A stretch of DNA of 64,000 bases from Polyangiaceae bacterium (GCA_013214025.1 JABSRN010000177.1:1-64000); one strand, 5' to 3'; shown: positions 34,997 to 44,646, counted from the first letter of the stretch. The notes: generated by a model from the letters alone, not told the origin. Numbers and translations are program-made.

Positions 34997-36126
34997 GTCG
35001 CGCCTCTTGCTACGACGTCGTCATCATTGGCGGCGGCGTGATGGGGTGCTCCATCGCGTGGCGACTCGCCCAAGAGAAACAGCGGGTATTGGTGCTGGAG
35101 CGGAGCGTGCCCGGAGCTGAAGCGTCCAGCGCCGCCGCCGGCATGCTCGTGCCCCACGCCGAAGCCCATGGAGACAATCCCATGACTCGCCTCATGATGA
35201 AGAGCGCCGCGCGTTTCCCCAAGCTCTCCACCGAACTGCAGAACGCAACGGGCATGGACGTGGAGTACCGTCGCAGTGGTGCCCTGCGGGTCGCGTTCAC
35301 CGCCCGGCAGGGCAAAGAACTCAAACGCCCATCGTGGGCCAGCCGCGCGAAAGTCCAACAGAAGAGCTTCAGCTCGGCGGGTCTGAGCAAACTAGAAAGC
35401 TCGTTAGCCAAGCTGCACTCCGGCGTGCTGTATCCGAAAGACGCACGAATAGATCCGCGCTTATTTCTCCGCAGTACTCACTTGGCGGCGTTGCGAAGTG
35501 GCGCGGAGTTTCGCTCCGGAACCTACGTGGAGTGCATTGAACAGCGCGCGAAAAAGGCAGAGGCAGTCCGCCTGGAAGACGGCACACGCATCATGGCGGG
35601 CACGGTGGTGGTGGCTGCCGGCAGCTGGTCCGCCCTGGTCGAAGGCGTCCCCCTGCAACGCCAAGACGTGATCCCCGCCCGAGGCCAAGTCATCGAGCTG
35701 ACCTCGTCATCTCCGCTCACCGACCGCGTTATCTTCGGACCCGACTGCTACGCCGTTCCGAGAGACGACGGGCGGATCCTGATCGGTTCTACGACGGAGT
35801 TCGTGGGCCACCGCCGCGGCGTGACAGCTCGCGCCGCCCGGGATCTGCTCACCGCAGCTATCGCCCTGATGCCAGCCCTCGGAGACGCCCGGCTGACCGG
35901 CAGCTGGAGCAACTTTCGCCCCTTCGCGGCCGACGGACTTCCGGTGTTGGGAAAAACTGGCGTGGACGGGCTCCTCCTAGCCACCGGTCACTACCGCACG
36001 GGGATCTTGCTGGCCCCGATCACAGCAGAAATCATTCGTTGTCTCATATTGGGCAAACGCAGCCCGGTCCCCCTGGCTTCGTTCTCGTCGAGCCGATTGG
36101 CAAGATCATCCCCTCTCTCCAAATGA
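34993..36126 (+). CDS. thiO: Glycine oxidase-like FAD oxidoreductase
   Basis: About 377 residues from a TTG overlapping the previous stop; the family begins right there with YDVVIIGGGVMGCSIAWRLA, the FAD Rossmann motif. Other ThiO/DAO features are SSAAAGMLVPHAE, VVVAAGSWS, RGQVIEL, and the C-terminal GHYRTGILLAP. ThiO oxidises glycine to the imine used in thiazole synthesis for thiamine. It could be a related amino-acid oxidase, because no other thi genes are near. The frame is open further upstream, but those residues overlap the neighbour. Confidence 0.82.
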   Translation: MSRASCYDVVIIGGGVMGCSIAWRLAQEKQRVLVLERSVPGAEASSAAAGMLVPHAEAHGDNPMTRLMMKSAARFPKLSTELQNATGMDVEYRRSGALRVAFTARQGKELKRPSWASRAKVQQKSFSSAGLSKLESSLAKLHSGVLYPKDARIDPRLFLRSTHLAALRSGAEFRSGTYVECIEQRAKKAEAVRLEDGTRIMAGTVVVAAGSWSALVEGVPLQRQDVIPARGQVIELTSSSPLTDRVIFGPDCYAVPRDDGRILIGSTTEFVGHRRGVTARAARDLLTAAIALMPALGDARLTGSWSNFRPFAADGLPVLGKTGVDGLLLATGHYRTGILLAPITAEIIRCLILGKRSPVPLASFSSSRLARSSPLSK

Positions 36127-36149
36127 CTGAACACCGACGCCCTAGTTGT

Positions 36150-36169
36150 CCCCGTTTTTGGGGCGTTTT
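36150..36169 (+). terminator. Weak terminator candidate after thiO
   Basis: CCCC-GTTTTT-GGGG followed by CGTTTT, 24 bp past the thiO stop. The stem is only 4-5 bp, so it is a weak call. Confidence 0.3.
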
Positions 36170-36218
36170 GCCCGCAATCGGGTATGGCACTTCCCCGCCG
36201 CGTCAGTAAGCTCCCGCC

Positions 36219-36851
36219 ATGTATCGCCCCAAATTTGGCGTCCTCGTATCTGGCGGCGGAACGAACCTGCAAGCGATTCTCGATGCCGTGAGCAGTGGCA
36301 AGCTCGAGGCGGACATCGGGGTCGTAATCAGCAATGTGGCCGGCGCCGGCGCCCTCAAGCGCGCCGAGGCTTCCGGCGTGCCGACAGCGACCCTCCCCCA
36401 CAAATCATTCGGCAGCCGCGAGCAATTCGATGAAGCCCTGGTCGCACGTCTGCTCGAGGCCGACGTGCAATGGATTGTGCTCGCGGGTTTCATGCGGCTG
36501 CTCACGCCCACGTTTCTTGAGGCCTTCCCGTGGCGCGTCATCAATATCCATCCAGCTCTGCTGCCAGCGTTCCCGGGAGTCGACGCGCAAGGACAAGCCT
36601 TCCGCTACGGCGCTAAGATCACTGGCTGCACAGTACACCTCGTCGACGCCGGTACCGACACCGGACCGATTCTGGCTCAACTCGCGGTCCCAGTTCTCGA
36701 TGGTGACACGGAAGACGAGTTGCGAAAGCGCGTCCTATTGGCTGAACACGAATTGTTCGTCGACACCCTGTGCCTCATCGCCAAGCGTTCGGTAGTGGTC
36801 AGCGGAGGGGTAGAGGGGCAGCGCACCGTTGTGCGTTTCGGACCCCCATGA
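36219..36851 (+). CDS. purN: Phosphoribosylglycinamide formyltransferase
   Basis: Transfers the formyl group of 10-formyl-tetrahydrofolate to GAR in purine synthesis. 210 residues. The N-terminal GVLVSGGGTNLQAILDA binds the phosphate. The active-site region has INIHPALLPAFPG (Asn and His) and TGCTVHLVDAGTDTGPIL with the catalytic Asp. Its stop overlaps the next gene's ATG by ATGA. Confidence 0.95.
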   Translation: MYRPKFGVLVSGGGTNLQAILDAVSSGKLEADIGVVISNVAGAGALKRAEASGVPTATLPHKSFGSREQFDEALVARLLEADVQWIVLAGFMRLLTPTFLEAFPWRVINIHPALLPAFPGVDAQGQAFRYGAKITGCTVHLVDAGTDTGPILAQLAVPVLDGDTEDELRKRVLLAEHELFVDTLCLIAKRSVVVSGGVEGQRTVVRFGPP

Positions 36852-38392
36852 GCCAACGTCACTACGATGTCATCGTACTGGGTCGCTCCATCGGCGCGCT
36901 CAGCACAGCCGCCTTGCTAGCTCGACGAGATTTCCGTGTGCTGGTCTTAGGCCAGCGCCAAGAACACGAGGCCTATTCCCACGACGGCTACCCGCTGCTT
37001 CGGAGGGCCTTTAGCTTTCTTTCCGCTACCTCCCCCTGCTGGAAACGCATTCTGGCCGAGCTCGCCCAAACGCAAACCTTTGCTCGGCGCACCCAGGCCC
37101 TGGACCCTATGTTTTCGGTGCTCAGCTCGGAGCGTCGAGTGGAAGTCCGCCCGGACATCAACGCCTTCAGCATGGCAATCGATCGCGAGTATCCAGAGGT
37201 GCGCCAGGTGGTGGACGAGCTGTACGGCAACATCGCAGACGCCAACGCCGCCGCCGATCGTCTCTTCGAACGAGACTGGGTGTATCCGCCGGGAAGCTTC
37301 TGGGAGCGTTTGATCGCCAAACGGGCCATCAATGAGCTTCCCTTCGTGCACTCAGACAGCATCGAAGACATCCTCGGAAAGTTTCCGCCCGGGCACCCCT
37401 ATCGTGATGTCGCGATGGTGCCGGCGTTGTTCGCCACGGATCTGGCCACCGCGCCCTTGGCTCTCCCCCCCTTTGCCCTAGCCCGTCTCCACGGTGCCTG
37501 GACCCGGGGCGTGTTATCGCTGCCGGGCGGCGAACAAGAGCTAGAGGACTTCCTGATAGAGCGCATCACGACCTACGGCGGCATCTGCCAACTGGACCGC
37601 GGCGCGGAGCGAATCACCCTTCGACGCGGCGTGCTAGCTGGCGTCGTCGAAGACGGCGAGGAGGAAACCACGGGCGCCGATCGCATCGTGACGGATCTCA
37701 GCGGTGAGAGCTTGGCGGAACTCAGCCAGGGCGAGGGGCTGTCCCGACGGGCTCAGAAGGACTGGCCGAAACTCAGCGTCGGTGGCGGACGCTTTTGCGT
37801 CAATTTCGTCGTGCGCCGACAGGGCCTCCCGGAGCAGCTTCCCCAAGAGTCCTTCTTCTTGCCGGACAGTGGACACGCTCCCGGCCCGCGCCGCCCCGTG
37901 CTTCATGTGCAAAGGCGCGACTACTCCGACACTCACTCGCTGCTCGTCGCGGAAACCTTGCTGCCTGCCCATGGTCCGCTGACCTTGCTGGAGGCGAGAG
38001 CCGTCGTCCGAGACGCCGTACAAGCCCAACTGCCCTTCCTGGAGGAACACCTGCACTTCGTGGACTCGGCTCACGATGGCCTGCCGCTGGACGACTACAG
38101 CACGGGCGAACATCGGGCCATCGATCGGGTGCACTTGCCGTCCTGTCCTACCGCAGCCGTCGACATGCCGGAGCTGTGGGAAGTACAACCCGCGGGTTTA
38201 TCGGGCTTGGGCGGCGAACCCGTGCGCGGCCCGATCCCCAACACCTACTTGGTCGGCAAGACCGTGTTGCCCGCGCTGGGACAAGAAGGCGAATTGATCG
38301 CCGCCTGGAGTGCGGCCAAGCTCATCACCCGACGAGACGGGGCACGACAAACCATGCGACGTCAATTGTTCGCTGAGATAGAGACCAACTGA
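36848..38392 (+). CDS. CrtI-like FAD/NAD(P) oxidoreductase
   Basis: About 514 residues; the ATG at 36848 overlaps the purN stop. The N-terminal DVIVLGRSIGALSTAALLAR is the Rossmann FAD motif, with S in place of the third Gly of GxGxxG. The C-terminal half has the phytoene-desaturase-like NTYLVGKTVLPALGQEGELIAAWSA segment. Family members desaturate or isomerise carotenoids or other polyenes, but many have unknown substrates. No carotenoid genes are nearby. Its stop overlaps the rsmD ATG. Confidence 0.78.
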   Translation: MSQRHYDVIVLGRSIGALSTAALLARRDFRVLVLGQRQEHEAYSHDGYPLLRRAFSFLSATSPCWKRILAELAQTQTFARRTQALDPMFSVLSSERRVEVRPDINAFSMAIDREYPEVRQVVDELYGNIADANAAADRLFERDWVYPPGSFWERLIAKRAINELPFVHSDSIEDILGKFPPGHPYRDVAMVPALFATDLATAPLALPPFALARLHGAWTRGVLSLPGGEQELEDFLIERITTYGGICQLDRGAERITLRRGVLAGVVEDGEEETTGADRIVTDLSGESLAELSQGEGLSRRAQKDWPKLSVGGGRFCVNFVVRRQGLPEQLPQESFFLPDSGHAPGPRRPVLHVQRRDYSDTHSLLVAETLLPAHGPLTLLEARAVVRDAVQAQLPFLEEHLHFVDSAHDGLPLDDYSTGEHRAIDRVHLPSCPTAAVDMPELWEVQPAGLSGLGGEPVRGPIPNTYLVGKTVLPALGQEGELIAAWSAAKLITRRDGARQTMRRQLFAEIETN

Positions 38393-38949
38393 TGCGCATC
38401 ATTGCTGGACAACTACGCGGTCGGAAACTGAAGGCCCCCAGCGGCATGCACACCCGCCCCACCCTCGACCGGGTGCGGGAGGCATTGTTCAGCATTCTGG
38501 GCAACCTCCGGGACCTCCGGGTGATCGACGCCTACGCGGGCACCGGCGCCCTCGGTATCGAAGCGCTCTCCCGAGGGGCTGCTCATGCCAGCTTCGTGGA
38601 GAACGACTCGGCGGCCTCAGCAGTGTTGCGGGACAATCTGGAGACCCTGGGGGTGAGCGATCGCGCCACGCTCATCCAATCGTCCATGGAAAAAACGCAA
38701 CAGCGGCTCGCCCAGATGCCGCCTTTGGATCTCGTGCTCGCCGATCCGCCGTGGGCCATCGCGCAAAAAGCCGCTACGACGATCTTTTCAGTCACCCGGG
38801 GCGCCCTGACTCCGGACGCTCGGCTGATTATCGGGCACAGTGCGACGGAGCCCCTCGACATTCCCACGGACGCAGGCTTCGAATTGGTCCAGAGCAGGCG
38901 GTGGGGCGGCTCCGGATTGTCATTTTTCAAACCAATATCCAAGAGTTAG
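38392..38949 (+). CDS. rsmD: 16S rRNA (guanine-966-N2)-methyltransferase
   Basis: 185 residues. N-terminal MRIIAGQLRGRKLKAP with RPTLDRVREALFSIL is the family hallmark. The SAM motif is VIDAYAGTGALGIEALSRGA, and the catalytic motif is LADPPW instead of the usual DPPY. It methylates G966 of 16S rRNA on the small subunit. It overlaps the previous gene by one base. Confidence 0.93.
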   Translation: MRIIAGQLRGRKLKAPSGMHTRPTLDRVREALFSILGNLRDLRVIDAYAGTGALGIEALSRGAAHASFVENDSAASAVLRDNLETLGVSDRATLIQSSMEKTQQRLAQMPPLDLVLADPPWAIAQKAATTIFSVTRGALTPDARLIIGHSATEPLDIPTDAGFELVQSRRWGGSGLSFFKPISKS

Positions 38950-39039
38950 ACTTGTTTCTGGCGAGTTCTCAGGCCATCCGGAAATTGGCCATTATATTAC
39001 CCTGCCCCTCACCCCAACGTCCGCCTCAGGAGTTCATTG

Positions 39040-39645
39040 ATGCCCGTGTCCAGCTTGCCCCCCATCCCCTCGCGTTCTTCGGGGAATGGTGCGTTTATCG
39101 GCGCGGGCGTCGTGATGTTGGCACTAACCGGTGGCCTCATTTTTTGGAAGATGGGGCAATCCCCCGAAGCTGAAGCCAATACAATAGCTGCCCCCACGCC
39201 CACTCCCCAGCCTGAAAAGCCTGTATTTGAGCAGGCACCGCCTCCTCCACCCCCGGAAGAAGAAGCGGAAGAGCCTACCCCCGAGGCAGACCAGACTCCT
39301 AAGAAGGCAGCCCTCACCCGACGTGTCGGCAATAGCGCTTGCCCTGCTGAGTGCGTCGGCACCCCTGCGGGCACCTTCAACTCGACTCTACGCTCGATTC
39401 AGGGCCTGTCTCGCGGCTGCTATCAGCGGGCTCTGCGCCAAAACTCCAGCCTCCAGGGCAGTCTCCGAGTGTCGATAAAGGTCGGCACTCACGGCCGTGC
39501 CTGTGGCGCTTCGGTGCTCCAGGACAGTGTCGGCGGGGGGGTTGGGGCATGTATTAGCCAAAAATTCCGCTCAGCGACCTATCCAGCACCAAAAGGGGGT
39601 TGCGTAAATGCTGTGGTTCCCATCAAATTCGAACCTAAGCAATGA
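39040..39645 (+). CDS. AgmX/PglI C-terminal-domain membrane protein
   Basis: About 201 residues, ATG at 39040 with AGGAG upstream (TTG 39037 also possible). One hydrophobic helix (about 22-40) is followed by a Pro/Glu-rich periplasmic linker (PTPTPQPEKPVFEQAPPPPP), then a TonB-C-like AgmX/PglI domain with SRGCYQRALRQNSSLQGSLRV and conserved Cys pairs. In myxobacteria, AgmX-type proteins take part in gliding or envelope protein assemblies. This one is smaller and lacks the FHA domain. The next gene starts by a 4-bp overlap. Confidence 0.78.
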   Translation: MPVSSLPPIPSRSSGNGAFIGAGVVMLALTGGLIFWKMGQSPEAEANTIAAPTPTPQPEKPVFEQAPPPPPPEEEAEEPTPEADQTPKKAALTRRVGNSACPAECVGTPAGTFNSTLRSIQGLSRGCYQRALRQNSSLQGSLRVSIKVGTHGRACGASVLQDSVGGGVGACISQKFRSATYPAPKGGCVNAVVPIKFEPKQ

Positions 39646-39986
39646 ATCGCACCAATCTCAGCCTCCTCCTCTCGATTTTTGTTCTTGGCGCAGCCACCGG
39701 CTGCGAAGAGGAATCGTACACTCCGCGCTGTACCGACAAGGACACGTTAATCGCCATCGATGACATCGTCCCTTTTGATCCCGAACAGCTCGTTGTGGAG
39801 ACCGCGCCGGACAGCGGCCAAGAAGTACGCGTCGCTCCCGTCGACCCCGAACGCGAGGAGGATCCGCCCTCCGATCTCAGCCCAGAGCAAAAGAGCACGC
39901 GACTAGCCGCCATCAACGCTGGTTGTCTGACGGGTGTGAGCATTCATATTCCGGACGACGGTGGCGGCGGCAGCAGCAGCAACTGA
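39642..39986 (+). CDS. Small acidic lipoprotein
   Basis: 114 residues. The signal LLLSIFVLGAATGC ends in a lipobox. The rest is short and acidic/Pro-rich with one CT...C pair and a Gly/Ser-rich end. Its ATG overlaps the stop of the AgmX-like gene, so it may be its partner at the envelope. Function unknown. Confidence 0.65.
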   Translation: MNRTNLSLLLSIFVLGAATGCEEESYTPRCTDKDTLIAIDDIVPFDPEQLVVETAPDSGQEVRVAPVDPEREEDPPSDLSPEQKSTRLAAINAGCLTGVSIHIPDDGGGGSSSN

Positions 39987-40162
39987 GTCCATCCCGTCGC
40001 GATGGATTCGTGGAGCTAACACGTCGCATTCGATACGGTCGCTGTCCACTCCACTCCCCCCACTCAAGCGCCTAGGTGCTTGGTCTAGCGATACGAGGCA
40101 TGGGTGTGCCGTCTAATCACGAGCCGCAGACTGACCACGAACCGCAGTCCGATCCCGATCCG

Positions 40163-40984
40163 ATGAAACGACGAGGCATTCTACTTCGCGTCGCCTACGA
40201 CGGCGCGGCTTACTCGGGCATCGCGATTCAGATCAACGGGCACACGATTGCTCACGAGCTGCAGCGCTCCATTGCCGCCATGGCGCCAGACGCGTCGAAC
40301 ATTCGTTCTGCGAGTCGCACCGATGCGGGAGTGCACGCCGAAGACCAAGCCGTCGCCTTCGACACCTCCAGCCAGATCGGTGCGCGCGGTTGGTTGCTCG
40401 GTCTCACAGGTCATCTGCCGAGAGACATCGCCATCACGTCGGTCGCGTTCGTGGCCGAGGGATACGACCCCAGCAAACACGCGATCGAAAAAACCTATCG
40501 CTACTTGATCCTGCAAGGCACCGTTCGCGATCCCTTCCTACGCCAGCGCAGTTGGCGTGTCTTCGAGAGGTTGAACCACCGGCTCATGGCCGCCGAAGCG
40601 GATCTGTTATTGGGCGAACACGACTTTCGAGCGTTCCGCGGAGCCGCCGATGGACGCGACAATACGGTGCGCAATATTCTGCGCGCCAGTGTGACTCAGG
40701 GTCCCACTCCCTCTCGAGTGCTCACGATCGAAGTCAGCGGGAACCGCTTCCTGTATAATATGGTGCGAATTATAGTCGGAACCTTGATCGATGTCGGGCG
40801 GGGGAAAAAAGCCGTTGGGGCGGTGAGCCGAGCGATACAAAGCGGGGAGCGCAACGATCTCGGAATGACCGCCCCCGCCGACGGCTTGTATCTCCATAGA
40901 CTTGTGCTCGACGACAACGGCGAAGGGGCCTGGCCACGCCCCGAAAAGGAACTGGCCAAACCAGTTACCCCCCTAGCTGAGTAG
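40163..40984 (+). CDS. truA: tRNA pseudouridine(38-40) synthase
   Basis: About 273 residues. It isomerises uridines 38-40 of the tRNA anticodon arm. The catalytic Asp is in SASRTDAGVHAEDQAVAFD; other TruA features are RVAYDGAAYSGIAIQ, EKTYRYLI, and FLYNMVRIIVGTLIDVGRG. The start at ATG 40163 was preferred; the frame is open to 40076, where the DNA carries short CGAACCGCAG-type repeats. It is separated by 176 bp from the lipoprotein gene. Confidence 0.93.
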   Translation: MKRRGILLRVAYDGAAYSGIAIQINGHTIAHELQRSIAAMAPDASNIRSASRTDAGVHAEDQAVAFDTSSQIGARGWLLGLTGHLPRDIAITSVAFVAEGYDPSKHAIEKTYRYLILQGTVRDPFLRQRSWRVFERLNHRLMAAEADLLLGEHDFRAFRGAADGRDNTVRNILRASVTQGPTPSRVLTIEVSGNRFLYNMVRIIVGTLIDVGRGKKAVGAVSRAIQSGERNDLGMTAPADGLYLHRLVLDDNGEGAWPRPEKELAKPVTPLAE

Positions 40985-41139
40985 ATCATTGCGCACCCAT
41001 CCGGGGTTTGACCAAGGTGCCCCTGTCGCGTAGGTTCCGGCCTTGTAAAGCGAGGAGTCTGGGCACGATCGAGACACCGTCTCGGCCGCTCCACCCCTCG
41101 CGAAAGCCAGCCGCGAAACCTACCGGGATCTACCCATCC

Positions 41140-42747
41140 ATGAGCCTCAAACAACGCTTCGTTCATCGCAGCAAAAAGCTCGCAATGAGTCCCCCCGTCA
41201 TGCGATGGGTTTCCGACGATCGGGTAATGAAAGCCGCCGAAGGCGTCATGGACGCGCGCGGTCGGGTCAAGGAAGCGTGGCGAGTCCTACGAGACGGACA
41301 CGAACTCCCCGCCATCGATCCGGCCCTCGACGATAGCATCGCCGAAGAGGTCGACGAAGACAGCAGTTACCCCGCAGCGCGGCCCACCAACGGCACGGCC
41401 ACTAGCGGAGCCGCCATCACTGACGCCCCGCCGGGGCAGACGACAAGTGAGCGACCGAGTCAGGCCGGACACGCCAGCGAACAAGGCAAAGTAGAAAAAA
41501 CCGTCACCGAAGCACTACGACAGCGCGGCACGGTGGCCGCTATCGGCGGCAAAGACATATTTGAAAAATGTGGGCAGTTCAAGGCGGCAGACAATGCGCG
41601 CAAGGTCGGCATCTATCCTTACTTCAAGCCGCTCGATTACAACGACGGCCCGGAGGCGGTGATCGACGGCAAACGCGTCACCATGTTCGGTTCGAACAAT
41701 TACTTGGGACTCACGACCCATCCCGAGGTGCGCAAGTCCGCCCAGGAAGCCATCGACCGTTTCGGTACCAGCATGACGGGCTCCCGTCTGGTGAACGGTT
41801 CGATGAAGCTGCACAACGAGTTCGAGGAAAAGCTCGCGGACTGGTTCGGTAAAGAATCGGCGCTCGTGTTCACCACCGGGTATCAGGTCAACGTCGCAGC
41901 GCTCTCGGCTCTTCTGTCCAACAAGAGCAACGTCGCGGTGATCGACCGCAATGTGCACGCGTCCCTGTATGACGGCTGTCGTTTGGGCATGGCCAACGGA
42001 GCGAAACTGGTTCGCTTCCGACATGCCAACGCCAACGCACTGGACCGCGCCCTCTCCCGTCTCGACGACGCCGAAGGCGCGCTGGTTATTACGGACGGTG
42101 TCTTCTCCGCCGAGGGAGAGATTGCCAAGCTCGACGAAATCGTTCCTGTCGTCAAAAAACACGGCGCTCGCATCTTCGTCGACGACGCCCACGCCCTCGG
42201 CGTCATCGGCCCAGAAGGTCGAGGCACTGCCCATCACTTCGGTCTGGAAGATGACGTCGATCTGATCGGCGGCACCTTCAGTAAATCCATGGCCAGCATC
42301 GGCGGCTACTTAGTCGGCGATCGCAAAGTGCTGGAGTACGTGCAGCACTTCGCCCCAAGCTTCATGTTCGCGGCAAGCGCCGCGCCCCCCTGCGTCGCCG
42401 CTGCCATGAAAGCCTTCGACATGATGCGGGAGGAGCCCTGGCGTCAGGAAAAGCTAAAGGAAAACTTCACGTACATGCGCACGGAGCTGACCCGCCTGGG
42501 CTTTGAGCTAGGTCACACGGAGACCGCGGTCATCCCCATCTACATTCGACAAGATCTGCGTACGCTGATGATGTGGCGAGACCTGCTGGAAGATTACGGC
42601 GTGTATACCAACGCGTTTATCTCGCCCGGAGTACCGCCCAAGAACGCTATGCTGCGCACCAGTTATATGGCCACTCACGAACGCAAACACCTCGACCGAG
42701 GCCTGGAAGCTTTGGAGAAGGTCGGCAAGAAGTACGGCGTCATCTAA
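41140..42747 (+). CDS. Alpha-oxoamine synthase, serine palmitoyltransferase-like
   Basis: PLP enzyme condensing an amino acid with an acyl-CoA. About 535 residues from ATG 41140. The catalytic part (from about residue 150) shows FGSNNYLGLTTHPEV, GTSMTGSRLVNGS, VFTTGYQVN, VDDAHALGVIGPEGRGT and the PLP Lys in GGTFSKSMAS. The family includes serine palmitoyltransferase, KBL and BioF. The first ~150 residues are unusual: a helical segment (RVMKAAEGVMDARGRVKEAW), then a Ser/Thr/Pro-rich linker. The next gene is a GNAT-type acyltransferase of a family seen near bacterial sphingolipid genes. SPT is the best guess, by context. Confidence 0.75.
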   Translation: MSLKQRFVHRSKKLAMSPPVMRWVSDDRVMKAAEGVMDARGRVKEAWRVLRDGHELPAIDPALDDSIAEEVDEDSSYPAARPTNGTATSGAAITDAPPGQTTSERPSQAGHASEQGKVEKTVTEALRQRGTVAAIGGKDIFEKCGQFKAADNARKVGIYPYFKPLDYNDGPEAVIDGKRVTMFGSNNYLGLTTHPEVRKSAQEAIDRFGTSMTGSRLVNGSMKLHNEFEEKLADWFGKESALVFTTGYQVNVAALSALLSNKSNVAVIDRNVHASLYDGCRLGMANGAKLVRFRHANANALDRALSRLDDAEGALVITDGVFSAEGEIAKLDEIVPVVKKHGARIFVDDAHALGVIGPEGRGTAHHFGLEDDVDLIGGTFSKSMASIGGYLVGDRKVLEYVQHFAPSFMFAASAAPPCVAAAMKAFDMMREEPWRQEKLKENFTYMRTELTRLGFELGHTETAVIPIYIRQDLRTLMMWRDLLEDYGVYTNAFISPGVPPKNAMLRTSYMATHERKHLDRGLEALEKVGKKYGVI

Positions 42748-42851
42748 GCCCCATACCGATGTCGTGATTTTTTTGCGGCCCGGCTTCAGCCCGCCGCCAC
42801 CAGTATCTACCGGCCTCCGACTGCGATCCGAGACCGAATCCGAGGGGAACT

Positions 42852-43979
42852 ATGTCAGTCGAAATCCGTGAAATTCAGATCGGCGGAAAAATTGCCGATT
42901 TCATCAACGTGGTTGATTACATCTATCGCGACGACCCCGCCTACATTCGCCCCTTGGACATGGACCTGAAGATGCGGCTGAGCCCGAAGAATCCATTCTT
43001 CGAGCACGCCGAGGGCACACTGTTTACCGCCTACCGCAACGGCTGGTGTGTCGGTCGCTGCTCCGCGCAAATCTGTCAAGAGCACCTCAGCCTGCACAAG
43101 GATGACACGGGGTTCTTCGGCTTCCTAGATACGGTGGATGACCCCGAGGTGAGCGGCGCCTTGTTGGACTCGGCTCGGGAGTGGCTGCGCGACCGCGGCA
43201 TGAAACGAGTGCGCGGGCCCATGTCCCTCTCGATGAACGATGAGCTGGGTTGTCAGATCGAAGGCTTCGAGCATTCGCCCATGCTCATGATGCCGCACCA
43301 CCGACCGTACCAATCGCAATTGATCGAGGACGCCGGTTTCGAGAAAACCAAAGATTTGTTCGCCTGGCGCTACGGCTTCGACGAATTGCCGAAACGCGTG
43401 AAGCGCGCCATCGACAAGATCGATGACATGCCCGAGGTGTCCGTCCGCCCGATGGATCCGAAGAATATCAAACAGGAAGTTCGTTTGATCATGGAGATCT
43501 TCAACGATGCCTGGAGCGAGAACTGGGCCTTCGTGCCGCTCACGGAATCCGAGCTCAATCAAATGGCCGACGATCTGAAACTGATCTTGGTGCCGGAGTT
43601 CACTGCCATCGCGACCATCGACGGAAAACCCGCTGCGGTAGCCCTGGCGTTACCGAACCTCAACGAGCTCATCCACGATGCGGACGGAAAGCTATTCCCC
43701 ACCGGGCTCGTAAAACTGCTCTGGCGACTCAAAGTAGTCGGCGCCAAAAGCGCCCGCATGCTGATCCTCGGAGTGCGCAAAGAATATCAAAAGACCCGCA
43801 AGTACGCCGCGCTCAGCGCGTACCTCTACGGAACCCTGTCAAAGTCTGGCAAATGTTATGGTCTCGAATCGGGTGAGCTCGGCTGGACCCTAGAAGACAA
43901 CGGCGCCATCAACGCCGCCATCCGCATGATCGGCGGCGAGGTCTACAAGAAGTACCGCGTCTACGAACGCGACGCGTGA
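42852..43979 (+). CDS. GNAT-like N-acyltransferase, candidate ceramide synthase
   Basis: 375 residues, ATG with GAGGGGAAC before. The pattern FINVVDYIYRDDPAYIRPL, NPFFEHAEGTLF, DTGFFGFLDTVDDPEV, RGPMSLSMNDELGCQIEGF and HRPYQSQLIEDAGF marks a large GNAT-fold family. Some members are reported as bacterial ceramide synthases that acylate the sphingoid base. It lies 104 bp downstream of the SPT-like gene on the same strand. The product is inferred from neighbour and family. Confidence 0.72.
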   Translation: MSVEIREIQIGGKIADFINVVDYIYRDDPAYIRPLDMDLKMRLSPKNPFFEHAEGTLFTAYRNGWCVGRCSAQICQEHLSLHKDDTGFFGFLDTVDDPEVSGALLDSAREWLRDRGMKRVRGPMSLSMNDELGCQIEGFEHSPMLMMPHHRPYQSQLIEDAGFEKTKDLFAWRYGFDELPKRVKRAIDKIDDMPEVSVRPMDPKNIKQEVRLIMEIFNDAWSENWAFVPLTESELNQMADDLKLILVPEFTAIATIDGKPAAVALALPNLNELIHDADGKLFPTGLVKLLWRLKVVGAKSARMLILGVRKEYQKTRKYAALSAYLYGTLSKSGKCYGLESGELGWTLEDNGAINAAIRMIGGEVYKKYRVYERDA

Positions 43980-44006
43980 ACCGCGGGGTGTTTCGCGACG
44001 CGTGAA
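43968..44006 (+). repeat. 13-bp direct repeat at the stop codon
   Basis: CGCGACGCGTGAA occurs at 43968-43980, containing the TGA stop of the GNAT gene, and again at 43994-44006. The spacing is 26 bp. Confidence 0.6.
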
Positions 44007-44031
44007 AACCCGCCGTGTTTTTGCCGATGGG

Positions 44032-44646
44032 CTAGCTGCCCGCGCGAAAAAAACCGGCGCCAGCGACGCGTAAAATGGTTGGCTGGTTATTCGGCGACTT
44101 GCCGAGGGCTTCCACCGCGTCGACATCTAGGTAGAGCCCCGGGCCCCACCCCGATTCAGCTTCTTCGTCCTCCCGCACGGCCGTGTCAGCCGCCAGTGCG
44201 TGCCTCCAACACTCGCTAGGGCCCGGCAATACACTCCAGCGTACGGCAGGGTTCTCCCCGGGCTCCAGGACGACTAGGTGGGCGTCCTCGCTCTCACTCG
44301 ACACCCAGCGGGAACCGTAACTCAGGATTGCGGCTGAGCGAAACTCCGCTCCGGTGAGTCGGGCTCGACAGTTCTTCAACCAGGGGATCAGTTCGGCTTC
44401 TTCATCGCCTTCTTCGAATTCGAGATAGACGGAGTGACCCAGACCCCAGGCCCGAACCGGAGATGCCAGCGGGAATGCATCCAGAAACTCAGCTATGGCC
44501 GCGCGAAAAGCGCTGAAGCGAGCAACAAATGCTTTAGAATCGTCTGAAGCGTATTCGTCTTGTTCTACGTCCAGATAGGACAACAAGACACCGAAAGCAT
44601 TTTGATCCGTCAACGCTGGGCTGGCTTGGGGGGTCTCGACGTTCAT
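44032..44646 (-). CDS. Protein of unknown function
   Basis: 204 residues, acidic, no signal or membrane segment. It contains YLDVEQDEYASDDSKAFVARF, WGLGHSVYLEFEEGDEEAEL and WGPGLYLDV. No family was recognised. It is alone on the minus strand and converges with the GNAT gene; the divergent Cys-rich lipoprotein starts 54 bp away. Confidence 0.6.
   Translation of the reverse strand: MNVETPQASPALTDQNAFGVLLSYLDVEQDEYASDDSKAFVARFSAFRAAIAEFLDAFPLASPVRAWGLGHSVYLEFEEGDEEAELIPWLKNCRARLTGAEFRSAAILSYGSRWVSSESEDAHLVVLEPGENPAVRWSVLPGPSECWRHALAADTAVREDEEAESGWGPGLYLDVDAVEALGKSPNNQPTILRVAGAGFFRAGS

Noticed and set aside
41515-42237. A 240-codon minus-strand frame
   Set aside because: It is the antisense shadow of the SPT-like gene, with no signature of its own.
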